Positions 1-6,668 of a stretch of 11,590 bases of DNA are shown in pieces. The position numbers were made by a program, and so were the translations under genes. The stretch is from Cenarchaeum sp. SB0662_bin_33. Lineage in GTDB: Archaea; Thermoproteota; Nitrososphaeria; Nitrososphaerales; Nitrosopumilaceae. The DNA lies in NCBI GenBank assembly GCA_009840065.1, contig VXON01000001.1:1-11590 (forward strand), given 5' to 3'. The notes under the pieces were generated by a model. That model was not told the origin of the DNA and did no database searches. It saw only the letters and a program-made list of their open reading frames with translations. Each line of letters opens with the position of its first letter. The first letter of the stretch is position 1.

Positions 1-265
1 ACCTATAAAGATCAAAGGATTTGTTAAGGGGTATATATTAGCTGGACGCGGCCGGCGCATTACGACAGTGATCAGCGCCACAAGGGGGGGATTCTGTGCA
101 TTATCTATTTTCAGATGCCTGTCTGGGCAAAAATGCTTATTTTAAAATATTATAGATCGAAATATCGTCGTTGGGTATGACTCTGTATAGTACGTTAACA
201 CGAACTTTCGTCACGGGGTATACGCATAGCCTATAAAACCTGAATACATCATATTATATTGTATA
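1..265. other. Non-coding left edge
   Basis: No gene is recognised here. One plus-strand frame stays open from base 2 to a TAA at 143-145 (about 47 codons) and could be the tail of a gene cut by the window edge, but its translation is basic, cysteine-containing and matches no family I know. The last 40 bases hold the promoter of the following gene. Confidence 0.45.
231..240 (+). promoter_or_regulatory. TATA box for the exported-protein gene
   Basis: TATAAAA at 232-238 is centred 31 bases before the ATG at 266. This spacing fits an archaeal box A with a transcript that starts almost at the ATG. A second AT-rich stretch lies at 251-262 but is too close to the ATG to act as its TATA box. Confidence 0.5.
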
Positions 266-799
266 ATGAAACCCATCATCATAATACTGGGAACCATTCC
301 TGCATTGGTGGCAATACTGATAAGCATACCCCTTCTGACGCAGCAGGACATTCCCTTCTCGGCGGCCGTACCCAACGACTCCATAGAGATAGAGTATTCA
401 GTACACGACCTTCGGGTTGTATCATTTGGTGTCACCGAACGGCTGGGTGCGGATACCTCTCAGATACTGACAATTCGGGAGGATGGTGATATCCGTCTCC
501 TGATTACAAAGGACGGCTATCCCAGCCCCACAATCCGCAATCAAATCCCATACGATGATGTCATGCTGCTACTTGCTCTCATCAAGGAGACCGGCTTTAT
601 GGCCATCCCTGAGGATACATTTCCCATAAAGGATGATGTCACCGAGTACAGGCGACACGCCGTCAAAATAACACTCAACGGGGCTAGCACGCAGATATTC
701 TGGCCTGAACAGAATGTTACAGATGCGTTCATACCGCCCCTTATAACGCAGGTTGAGACTAGACTTTACGACCTTTTGGTACAGACGCGTGATAACTAA
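266..799 (+). CDS. Exported or membrane-anchored protein of unknown function
   Basis: The 177-residue product starts with one basic residue and a hydrophobic stretch (about residues 4-24, rich in Ile and Leu), followed by QQD. This suggests a signal peptide or an N-terminal anchor with the rest outside the membrane. No lipobox cysteine is present. Residues about 65-170 form a soluble domain with an acidic strand region (IREDGDIRLLI), a helix (DDVMLLLALIKETGF) and a later strand segment (KITLNG). That order loosely recalls small secreted domains with a helix ending in a GF turn, but I cannot assign a family. The ATG at 266 is chosen because the hydrophobic segment follows it directly and a TATA box lies at a fitting distance. 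The gene ends 27 bases before pdxS, and its stop codon sits in the probable pdxS promoter. Confidence 0.7.
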   Translation: MKPIIIILGTIPALVAILISIPLLTQQDIPFSAAVPNDSIEIEYSVHDLRVVSFGVTERLGADTSQILTIREDGDIRLLITKDGYPSPTIRNQIPYDDVMLLLALIKETGFMAIPEDTFPIKDDVTEYRRHAVKITLNGASTQIFWPEQNVTDAFIPPLITQVETRLYDLLVQTRDN

Positions 800-805
800 A
801 AATAT
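797..805 (+). promoter_or_regulatory. Probable pdxS TATA box overlapping the preceding stop codon
   Basis: TAAAAATAT begins with the TAA stop of the upstream gene and is centred 26 bases before the pdxS ATG. The spacing suits leaderless initiation, so pdxS may be transcribed separately from its neighbour. This is assigned by position and composition only. Confidence 0.35.
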
Positions 806-826
806 GCAAACACATCTACTAGTATC

Positions 827-1783
827 ATGATATCGTTGGCCGGAGACCGGAGTGACTCTCTAGGCACCATACGTGATGAGAATGTATCCAAGGGAACCAC
901 CAAGGTCAAGCGCGGGTTTGCCCACATGCTAAAGAACGGTGTAGTGATGGATGTGACCAGCGTGGAGCAGGCTACCATTGCCGAAGAGGCGGGTGCAGTC
1001 TCGGTCATGGTACTGGATAAACTGCCATCGGATGTGCGCGCCGCCGGCGGTGTGGCCCGCACTGCCAGCGCCAACATAATCCGCGAGATAATGGACTCTG
1101 TTACGATACCAGTTATGGCAAAGTGCCGAATCGGACACGTATATGAGGCCCGTGTACTATCTGAGATAAACGTAGACATGATTGATGAGTCCGAGGTACT
1201 GACACCTGCCGACGAATCACATCACATATGGAAGTGGGACTATACCACACCGTTTGTCAACGGCGCCCGGTCCCTGGCAGAAGCGCTGCGACGCATAGAA
1301 GAGGGCGCCGCCATGATTCGTACCAAGGGCGAGCCCGGAACCGGAAACGTGGCTGAGGCCATCACGCATATAAAAAAAGTCAATGATGAGATACGCCAGG
1401 CAAAGGCAATACATGACTCCGGAGACCGGCAGGATTTGATGCGGCTGGCCCGGGACTTTCGCGTATCCTATGATATACTGCACGAGACGGCCCACCTGGG
1501 CAGGCTGCCCGTGGTAAACTTTGCAGCCGGCGGAGTTGCCACGCCCGCCGATGCCGCATACTTGATGTCGCTGGGGTGTGATGGAATATTTGTGGGGTCT
1601 GGCATATTCAAGTCCGATGATGCCAGAAATAGGGCCCGGGCAGTAGTTTTGGCAACTACATTCTGGGACAAGCCCGAGAGGGTGCGCGAGGCGCAGGAGA
1701 TGGTGGATGAGCAGCAGTCCATGCTGGGCCTTGACACTACAAAACTTGAGTTGCGCATGCAGGAGAGGGGGTCTGACGCATGA
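827..1783 (+). CDS. pdxS: Pyridoxal 5'-phosphate synthase, PdxS (Pdx1) subunit
   Basis: PdxS joins ribose 5-phosphate, glyceraldehyde 3-phosphate and ammonia from PdxT to form PLP in the cytosol; the family forms a dodecamer of TIM barrels. The protein has 318 residues against about 290-300 in bacteria, the excess being a short N-terminal extension. Visible family motifs are KGTTKVKRGFA (22-32), MDV with the substrate-binding Asp42, MAKCRIGH with Lys99, RTKGEPGTG with Lys167, and the phosphate-binding NFAAGGVATP (231-240) and FVGSGIFKSD (255-264). Lys99 and Lys167 match the two catalytic lysines (81 and 149 in B. subtilis). The C-terminus ends in the usual MQERG. ATG 827 is used because the next in-frame Met lies inside the barrel core. 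Its stop overlaps the pdxT start (ATGA), so the two subunits are translationally coupled. Confidence 0.97.
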   Translation: MISLAGDRSDSLGTIRDENVSKGTTKVKRGFAHMLKNGVVMDVTSVEQATIAEEAGAVSVMVLDKLPSDVRAAGGVARTASANIIREIMDSVTIPVMAKCRIGHVYEARVLSEINVDMIDESEVLTPADESHHIWKWDYTTPFVNGARSLAEALRRIEEGAAMIRTKGEPGTGNVAEAITHIKKVNDEIRQAKAIHDSGDRQDLMRLARDFRVSYDILHETAHLGRLPVVNFAAGGVATPADAAYLMSLGCDGIFVGSGIFKSDDARNRARAVVLATTFWDKPERVREAQEMVDEQQSMLGLDTTKLELRMQERGSDA

Positions 1784-2388
1784 GCATTACGGTGGGCGTA
1801 TTATCCATACAGGGTGATGTATGTGAGAATATGGCCGCATCCCATCAGGCACTGGACGAGATGAACATATCGGGCAATGTCATTCCGGTAAAGACACCAT
1901 CGGCAATATCAGATGTTGATGTCATGATAATACCTGGGGGCGAGAGCACTACAATAGGACTGTTAACACTGGCCGGCGACACACTAGCAACCTTGGGCGA
2001 GCGCATCCGGGGCGGGATGCCGACCTTGGGGGTATGCGCAGGACTGATACTGCTGGCCGGCGATGTCACAGATAGGATGCTGGGCGGTACGGGCCAGCCA
2101 CTGCTCAAGGTTCTTGACATAAAGCTTGAGAGAAACTCGTTCGGACGGCAGCGCGACTCATTTGAGACCATACTATCCATGAAACCCCTAGGGATAGGTG
2201 ACTTTCCAGGAGTATTCATTCGCGCTCCCTCGGTTACTGCGGTCAGTCCGGATGTGGAAGTATTATCAGTATATGATAATCGAATCGTGGCCGTAAAACA
2301 GAACAATACCATTGGGACATCCTTTCATCCGGAACTCTCTGGAAGTACAGAGCTCCACAGGCACCTGATAGGCATGGCTAGGAGATGA
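1780..2388 (+). CDS. pdxT: Pyridoxal 5'-phosphate synthase glutaminase, PdxT (Pdx2) subunit
   Basis: PdxT hydrolyses glutamine and channels ammonia to PdxS. The 202-residue length is normal. The class I amidotransferase triad is visible: nucleophile Cys86 in GVCAGL, and His183 and Glu185 in SFHPEL. The PdxT signatures GVLSIQGD (6-13), PGGEST (52-57) and RNSFGRQRDSFE (118-129) are present. The start overlaps the pdxS stop by four bases, and a purine-rich GGAGAGGGGG tract just upstream can serve as ribosome binding site. The 3' end overlaps the end of the convergent valS by 11 bases, so no separate terminator fits between them. Confidence 0.97.
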   Translation: MSITVGVLSIQGDVCENMAASHQALDEMNISGNVIPVKTPSAISDVDVMIIPGGESTTIGLLTLAGDTLATLGERIRGGMPTLGVCAGLILLAGDVTDRMLGGTGQPLLKVLDIKLERNSFGRQRDSFETILSMKPLGIGDFPGVFIRAPSVTAVSPDVEVLSVYDNRIVAVKQNNTIGTSFHPELSGSTELHRHLIGMARR

Positions 2389-4684
2389 TGTTGTGCATGG
2401 CCCTTAGGTCCAAATCCATGCCCTGAAGGCTGATGGGTATGTCCGCATCTATCTCATCCTTTAGAGATAATCTTTGTGCCTTCTTTTCGTTCCAGACATA
2501 TGAGTTAAACAGTATGATATCCTCGGTGCTGGCCGTACTATATGTATGATTTAGTGGTTCCGGGTGCCTCTCCCTGTGTATGCTGTTCCCTAAGTATATG
2601 GCACCCCAGATGTATTCTGTAATAAACGGTATGATGGGCGCCAGAAGTCTTAGTATTACACGCAGCACATAATGCAGCGTGTGCCGGGCCGCATCCCTCT
2701 GCTGTATGGTAAAACCGTCTCCCCGGGCTCTGCGCTTTACCATCTCAATGTAGTGTGCCGCAAACACATTCCAAGTAAACTCACGTATGGCTATTGCGGG
2801 CACAAAAAAGTTGTACTCTCCATAACCCTTCATGCATCTCTTTATCAGGCCGTCGGCTTCCTGTATAATCCATCTATCTGTTTCTTCCAGATTATCAGAT
2901 GAGACAACGGGAAACTCGGATAGGAGTCTGGAGACATTCCATAACTTGCTGAGAAATTTTTTTGTAGACTGTATCTTCTGCTCATTGCATCTAAAGTCAT
3001 ATCCATGATTCACCTCGCTGGCGCTCCACAATCTGAAGGCATCCGCACCATACTTTTGTATTACGGGTAGTGGATCAATTGCATTACCCCTACTCTTGCT
3101 CATCTTCAGGCCCCTCTCATCCACACCATATCCCATTATCCATGCATCTGACCAGGGTATCTCTCCGGTCAGCGCCTCGCACCGTAGCAGCGTATAGTAC
3201 AACCATGTCCTGACTATATCTTTGGACTGGGGCCTTATGGCTGCCGGATATCTCTTTTTAAAGAACTCATCATCACTGGTATAATATCCTGATATGAACA
3301 GGGGCGAGACGCTAGAGTCCATCCATGTATCAAATGTACGACTCTCCCCTACAAACTCCCTGTTTTCACACTTTACACATGACTCTATAGGACACCTCTG
3401 CCGCCAGGGTTGATAGTACCTACCCGCCGGCGGGACATGGGGATGGCTGCATCTCTTGCAGTACCATATGGGCACCTCGGTACCATAGTATCTCCGCCGG
3501 GATATGGGCCAGTCTATGTTTATGGAGTCCAACCAGTTCAGTAATATCTGATGGTGCATCGGAGGATGAAACCGTATATTCCCAGACATACTGCGAAGCC
3601 TCTCGACTGAATCCTTCTGTTTCATATAGTATTCGTCCATGGGTATTATCTCTATGGGGGTCTTGCTGCGCTCCGAGATGGGTGTTCTGTGGGTTATATC
3701 CTCAATCCTTTCAATTATATCAGAATCCTTCATGTCCTGTATTATGGCATCGCGCGCCTGCTTTGGACGCAGTCCTGCATATGCGCCCGCCGCCTTGGTC
3801 ATACGCCCATCTATGCCGATGGATATTATCTCGGCAAGGCCCATCTCCCGGAACAGCATTACATCGTTCTGATCACCATAGCTGCATACCATGACGGCCC
3901 CTGATCCAAACTCCATCCTTGCTGACGAGTGAGACTTTACCTCCACATGCCTGTCGAATATGGGAACTTTTGCCCTTCTTCCTATGTATTTCTTATATCT
4001 TGTGTCCTCAGGATTGACTATGATGGCCTGGCAGGCGCATAGCATCTCGGGTCTTGTACTGGCAATTATGATATACGTATCGTCTATGGCAAACTTCATG
4101 TAGACCAATTTTGTAGCTATATTCTGGTATGTTATCTCTGCATCCGCAATCGTCGTACCCGACACCCAGTCATAATTATTTGGTCGGGTTGCCTGGTATA
4201 TGCGTCCCTTATTCCATAACTCTATGAAGGTAGCCTGTGTCAGGGCCCTGTATTCGGGAGTGTCGGTCCTGTATCTGTTGTTTATATCCCCGCTTATGCC
4301 AAGACTCTTCATTATCTGCACCATCTCGCCTTCCAGCTCATCTAGCGACTCTCTGCACATCTCGAGAAATTTTTCGCGCGGAGTATCTCTCATACGAATA
4401 TTTAGCTTCTTTTCGGTGTATATTTCGACGGGCAGGCCGTTTCTGTCTATACCGATGGGAAAGTATACTGCCTCTCCGGCCATTCGGGCGGTACGGGCAA
4501 TCATGTCAATCTGTGCATAGTGGGCGGCCGCCCCTATGTGCCAGGGACGGCCGGACGGGTATGGTGGTGGCGTGTCTATTGTAAAGTAAGAGTCTGCATC
4601 TTTTGTATCATACGTGTCACACTCCCATCTCTGGAGAATCTCCTTTTCTATATCCGGATCCCATGCCTTGGCAGATATACTCAG
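2378..4684 (-). CDS. valS: Valyl-tRNA synthetase, probable CTG start
   Basis: Class I aminoacyl-tRNA synthetase that charges tRNA-Val. An ATG at 4504 would give 708 residues but would cut off the active site. The frame continues upstream to a TAG at 4685-4687 and encodes WDPDIEKEI, TPPPYPSG and the HIGH-type motif HIGA. From CTG 4684 the protein has 768 residues, with HIGA at 49-52, the editing-domain motif TRPE at 210-213, ISRRRYYGTEVPIWYC before a cysteine cluster (409, 412, 431, 436, 439), FDTWMDSS at 451-458 and KMSKS at 527-531, then a helical anticodon-binding domain. It lacks the long C-terminal coiled coil of bacterial ValRS. No ATG, GTG or TTG exists in frame between the TAG and HIGA; GGTGAT (complement of 4689-4694) is well placed for CTG. 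The sequence pattern favours ValRS over IleRS or LeuRS. It probably shares a transcript with queD. Confidence 0.93.
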   Translation of the reverse strand: MSISAKAWDPDIEKEILQRWECDTYDTKDADSYFTIDTPPPYPSGRPWHIGAAAHYAQIDMIARTARMAGEAVYFPIGIDRNGLPVEIYTEKKLNIRMRDTPREKFLEMCRESLDELEGEMVQIMKSLGISGDINNRYRTDTPEYRALTQATFIELWNKGRIYQATRPNNYDWVSGTTIADAEITYQNIATKLVYMKFAIDDTYIIIASTRPEMLCACQAIIVNPEDTRYKKYIGRRAKVPIFDRHVEVKSHSSARMEFGSGAVMVCSYGDQNDVMLFREMGLAEIISIGIDGRMTKAAGAYAGLRPKQARDAIIQDMKDSDIIERIEDITHRTPISERSKTPIEIIPMDEYYMKQKDSVERLRSMSGNIRFHPPMHHQILLNWLDSINIDWPISRRRYYGTEVPIWYCKRCSHPHVPPAGRYYQPWRQRCPIESCVKCENREFVGESRTFDTWMDSSVSPLFISGYYTSDDEFFKKRYPAAIRPQSKDIVRTWLYYTLLRCEALTGEIPWSDAWIMGYGVDERGLKMSKSRGNAIDPLPVIQKYGADAFRLWSASEVNHGYDFRCNEQKIQSTKKFLSKLWNVSRLLSEFPVVSSDNLEETDRWIIQEADGLIKRCMKGYGEYNFFVPAIAIREFTWNVFAAHYIEMVKRRARGDGFTIQQRDAARHTLHYVLRVILRLLAPIIPFITEYIWGAIYLGNSIHRERHPEPLNHTYSTASTEDIILFNSYVWNEKKAQRLSLKDEIDADIPISLQGMDLDLRAMHNIIS

Positions 4685-5494
4685 CTATATCACCGGAATC
4701 TTGGATATTATATGCGAGCCCTTGTTGTACCCTTCATATATGTAGACACCCACACCCTCCACGTTCTTGGGGAGGTTGGGGACCAGATGCTTGATTATCT
4801 CAACGGCCAGATTCTCAACGGTGGCCTCCCCCTCCAGTAGATATGTCGTATGTATGGGCAGCTGCAAATCAAATCTTCCCTTTGGCCCGTCAAACGCAAT
4901 CCTGTAGTGCTGCTCGGTCTCTGATATGAGGTATCTCCTATTTATAAAGAATTTATGATCAAACCCACGCAGAACATTCTTGATAATCCTCTTGGCCTCT
5001 GAAAAGTCCACCAGTAAGTTATTCTTCATTGTTCCCACCATCTCCACCATTACGGATGACGTGTGTCCGTGTAGTATGGAGCACTTCTCTACCAGTGGCA
5101 GAATGTGCGCATAGTCAAACGCAAATGATGGGTCCTCCAAAAATATAGAGCCGGTCTCGGGAGCATCACTATGAAATATTATGTCATCCATCTCCTTGAT
5201 TCTAGATACCAGCCGCGGGTGGCCCATGGCAATCACATTCTCGCTGCTTAGCCGTTTTTTTATGCTCGCATACGTCGCAATGTCCTGCTCGTTATCAATT
5301 ATCTGTATGTAGCCATCGGCAGTCTTGAAGTTTGCTACCAGCGGGGGCTGGCCTGCTATTACACAGTTGTGCTCGTACGGCTTGTTGAGAAAGGATAACA
5401 ACATTGCAACGGAGAGCTCCGTCCTACTCTTCATCAGGTTCCCTTTCTTGTCTATATATTTGAAGTCCGCATCCACAATACTTGTAGCAACCAT
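4685..5494 (-). CDS. queD: QueD / 6-pyruvoyl-tetrahydropterin synthase family enzyme with extra N-terminal domain
   Basis: The C-terminal part (about 120-269) is a QueD/PTPS T-fold enzyme acting on 7,8-dihydroneopterin triphosphate. Zinc ligands are His130 (FDYAH), His142 and His144 (LHGH); Cys138 is the catalytic cysteine. The Cys-x3-His-Gly-His spacing is that of QueD (6-carboxy-tetrahydropterin, for archaeosine or queuosine) rather than animal PTPS. VDF (162-164), DH (179-180), TVENLA (225-230) and the late Glu254 complete the site. Residues 1-115 are not part of a normal QueD of about 120 residues. They contain SRTELSVAMLLSFL, then NFKTADGYIQIID and a Lys-containing helix, an order that recalls a decayed PD-(D/E)XK nuclease-like fold; this is inference. 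A TATA box lies 26 bases upstream. The stop is immediately followed by the valS CTG. Confidence 0.88.
   Translation of the reverse strand: MVATSIVDADFKYIDKKGNLMKSRTELSVAMLLSFLNKPYEHNCVIAGQPPLVANFKTADGYIQIIDNEQDIATYASIKKRLSSENVIAMGHPRLVSRIKEMDDIIFHSDAPETGSIFLEDPSFAFDYAHILPLVEKCSILHGHTSSVMVEMVGTMKNNLLVDFSEAKRIIKNVLRGFDHKFFINRRYLISETEQHYRIAFDGPKGRFDLQLPIHTTYLLEGEATVENLAVEIIKHLVPNLPKNVEGVGVYIYEGYNKGSHIISKIPVI
4689..4694 (-). promoter_or_regulatory. Shine-Dalgarno sequence that decides the valS start
   Basis: GGTGAT on the minus strand complements the ATCACC near the 3' end of archaeal 16S rRNA. It is followed by ATAG and then CTG. In the full GGAGGTGAT register the CTG lies 8 bases after the GGAGG position, which is a normal spacing. 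The site lies inside the last codons of queD. Confidence 0.55.
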
Positions 5495-5631
5495 AAATTA
5501 ATCGTGCTTTTACGATATTATAAAACCTAACGGGAATCATGTACCACACTACAGAACCCATGCAGGCCCCTCATTCCGGCAGCATTATGTGATTATTGTT
5601 ATTATTATAGATGGGCCGCCTGTGCTATGTA
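5495..5631. other. 137-base spacer between dehydratase and queD genes
   Basis: The spacer carries the queD promoter at its left end and AT-rich triplet-like sequence (TTATTGTTATTATTATAG) at 5592-5609. No coding sequence or clear terminator is seen. Confidence 0.4.
5515..5525 (-). promoter_or_regulatory. TATA box for the queD-valS unit
   Basis: TTTTATAATAT on the minus strand is centred about 26 bases before the queD ATG (5494), consistent with a leaderless transcript separate from the upstream dehydratase gene. Confidence 0.5.
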
Positions 5632-5907
5632 TTATTTTTGCAGAAGGGCATCCACCCTACAGGCAAACTCTACATCATTTGTGGTTATGCCGCCGGCATC
5701 ATGAGTCATCAAATCTATTGCGACCTTGTTGTATACGTTGAACCACTCCGGATGGTGGTTCATCTCTTCGGCCATGTCGGCCACCTGCTTCATGAACCCG
5801 AACGCCTCCTTAAAGTCACTAAATTCAAAGTCCTTGTGTAGTTTTTTGTTCTGTATAATCCAGCCATCTAGAGTCTCCAGCGGTATAATATCCAGTTTTT
5901 TTATCAT
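5632..5907 (-). CDS. Pterin-4a-carbinolamine dehydratase (PCD/DCoH) family protein
   Basis: The 91-residue product begins MIKKLDIIPLETLDGW. An open frame extends further upstream, but that part is unlike the family, and a TATA box fits the ATG at 5907. The PCD signature is complete: MNHHPEWFNVYNKV with the catalytic HHP, then the LMTHDAGGIT segment with the third catalytic His. The family dehydrates 4a-hydroxytetrahydropterin during recycling of the cofactor of aromatic amino acid hydroxylases; archaeal members without such hydroxylases have also been linked to molybdopterin metabolism. Its place before queD on the same strand supports a pterin role. The family assignment is firm, the substrate is not. 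Confidence 0.9.
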   Translation of the reverse strand: MIKKLDIIPLETLDGWIIQNKKLHKDFEFSDFKEAFGFMKQVADMAEEMNHHPEWFNVYNKVAIDLMTHDAGGITTNDVEFACRVDALLQK

Positions 5908-5910
5908 TAT

Positions 5911-5923
5911 AATTATAATATAT
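5911..5923 (+). promoter_or_regulatory. TATA box for the asparagine-synthase-like gene
   Basis: AATTATAATATAT lies about 29-32 bases before the ATG at 5949. It directly abuts the start of the divergent dehydratase gene, so the two promoters interlock in a 41-base spacer. Confidence 0.45.
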
Positions 5924-5931
5924 GAGGGCCC

Positions 5932-5940
5932 AAATTTAAA
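5932..5940 (-). promoter_or_regulatory. TATA-like element for the dehydratase gene
   Basis: TTTAAATTT on the minus strand is centred 29 bases before the ATG at 5907, the expected place for a leaderless archaeal transcript. It lies next to the start codon of the divergent gene. Confidence 0.42.
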
Positions 5941-5948
5941 GCACCCTG

Positions 5949-6668
5949 ATGTATGACATATTACAGAGAGCCGTTCACGCATGCAATGTGTCCGGTAGGG
6001 TGGGGGTGGCATTCTCCGGAGGCGTGGACAGTACCATGTTGGCACATCTGTGCAATACAATGAAACATGATGTGACACTGCTTACGGTGGGGTTTGATAA
6101 CAGTCATGATGTGTGGTATAGCCGGGAGGTATCCTGCGTGCTTGGCCTCCCGCATTACACGCATATAATACAAAAAAATGAATTTTATTCTGTATATGAC
6201 ATAATAAATGATAAAATAGACGAAAAATCACTATCCTGGCGCGAAAACTGCACGGCGTTTTATTTTGTGCATAAACTGGCTGAAAAATACAATTTAAATA
6301 CAATAATCACCGCCAACGGCATTGATGAACTGTACTGCGGGTATGATGTGTACAGGCGCATATATGACAAGGGCGTTGATGTTATATTATCTGTCATGTC
6401 TGATAAGATAAAAAACGAGATTACAATGCTGCATACAATCTCTAAAATATGTAACATTACAATGCATAACCCGTTTTTGGGGCGGGATTTTATCGATTAT
6501 TCACTTACAGTACCATTATACGAGAAGGTGCGGGGCAGTGATGACTATATTCGAAAACATATTGTCAGGGCCGCAGCCGAGCAGATGGGACTGCCACACA
6601 AAATATGCTACAAGCGAAAAAAGTCATTACAGTATGGAACCAGAATACACCATAATATTCCACTATAA
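5949..6668 (+). CDS. Asparagine-synthase-like PP-loop ATPase without glutaminase domain
   Basis: The 239 residues match only the synthetase half of AsnB-type enzymes, which adenylate aspartate or another carboxylate and replace AMP with ammonia. The ATP pyrophosphatase loop SGGVDS is at 23-28. GIDELYCGYDVYRR corresponds to the DELFGGY-type motif, with Cys in place of the usual Gly. PFLGRDFIDY and KICYKRKKSLQYGT correspond to the C-terminal PFLD and R-x-K elements. No N-terminal Cys2 amidotransferase domain is present and the gene starts just before the PP-loop domain, so it is short by design rather than truncated. It may use free ammonia or act on another substrate. The middle (6180-6300) is only about 29% GC with many AAA, TTT and TTA codons, unlike pdxS or tmk. 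The 3' end overlaps purB by 6 bases. Confidence 0.82.
   Translation: MYDILQRAVHACNVSGRVGVAFSGGVDSTMLAHLCNTMKHDVTLLTVGFDNSHDVWYSREVSCVLGLPHYTHIIQKNEFYSVYDIINDKIDEKSLSWRENCTAFYFVHKLAEKYNLNTIITANGIDELYCGYDVYRRIYDKGVDVILSVMSDKIKNEITMLHTISKICNITMHNPFLGRDFIDYSLTVPLYEKVRGSDDYIRKHIVRAAAEQMGLPHKICYKRKKSLQYGTRIHHNIPL

Noticed and set aside
2..145. Open plus-strand frame at the left edge that could be a gene tail
   Set aside because: About 47 codons without recognisable sequence; this length is not rare by chance and there is no supporting start, motif or neighbour.
4685..4687. TAG as an internal pyrrolysine or readthrough codon joining QueD and ValRS
   Set aside because: QueD already ends with a normal-looking C-terminus, no readthrough element is seen, and a Shine-Dalgarno sequence favours a new start.
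5908..6078. Upstream extension of the dehydratase frame (57 codons)
   Set aside because: The extension overlaps the start of the opposite gene, does not resemble the family, and the TATA-like box fits the ATG at 5907.
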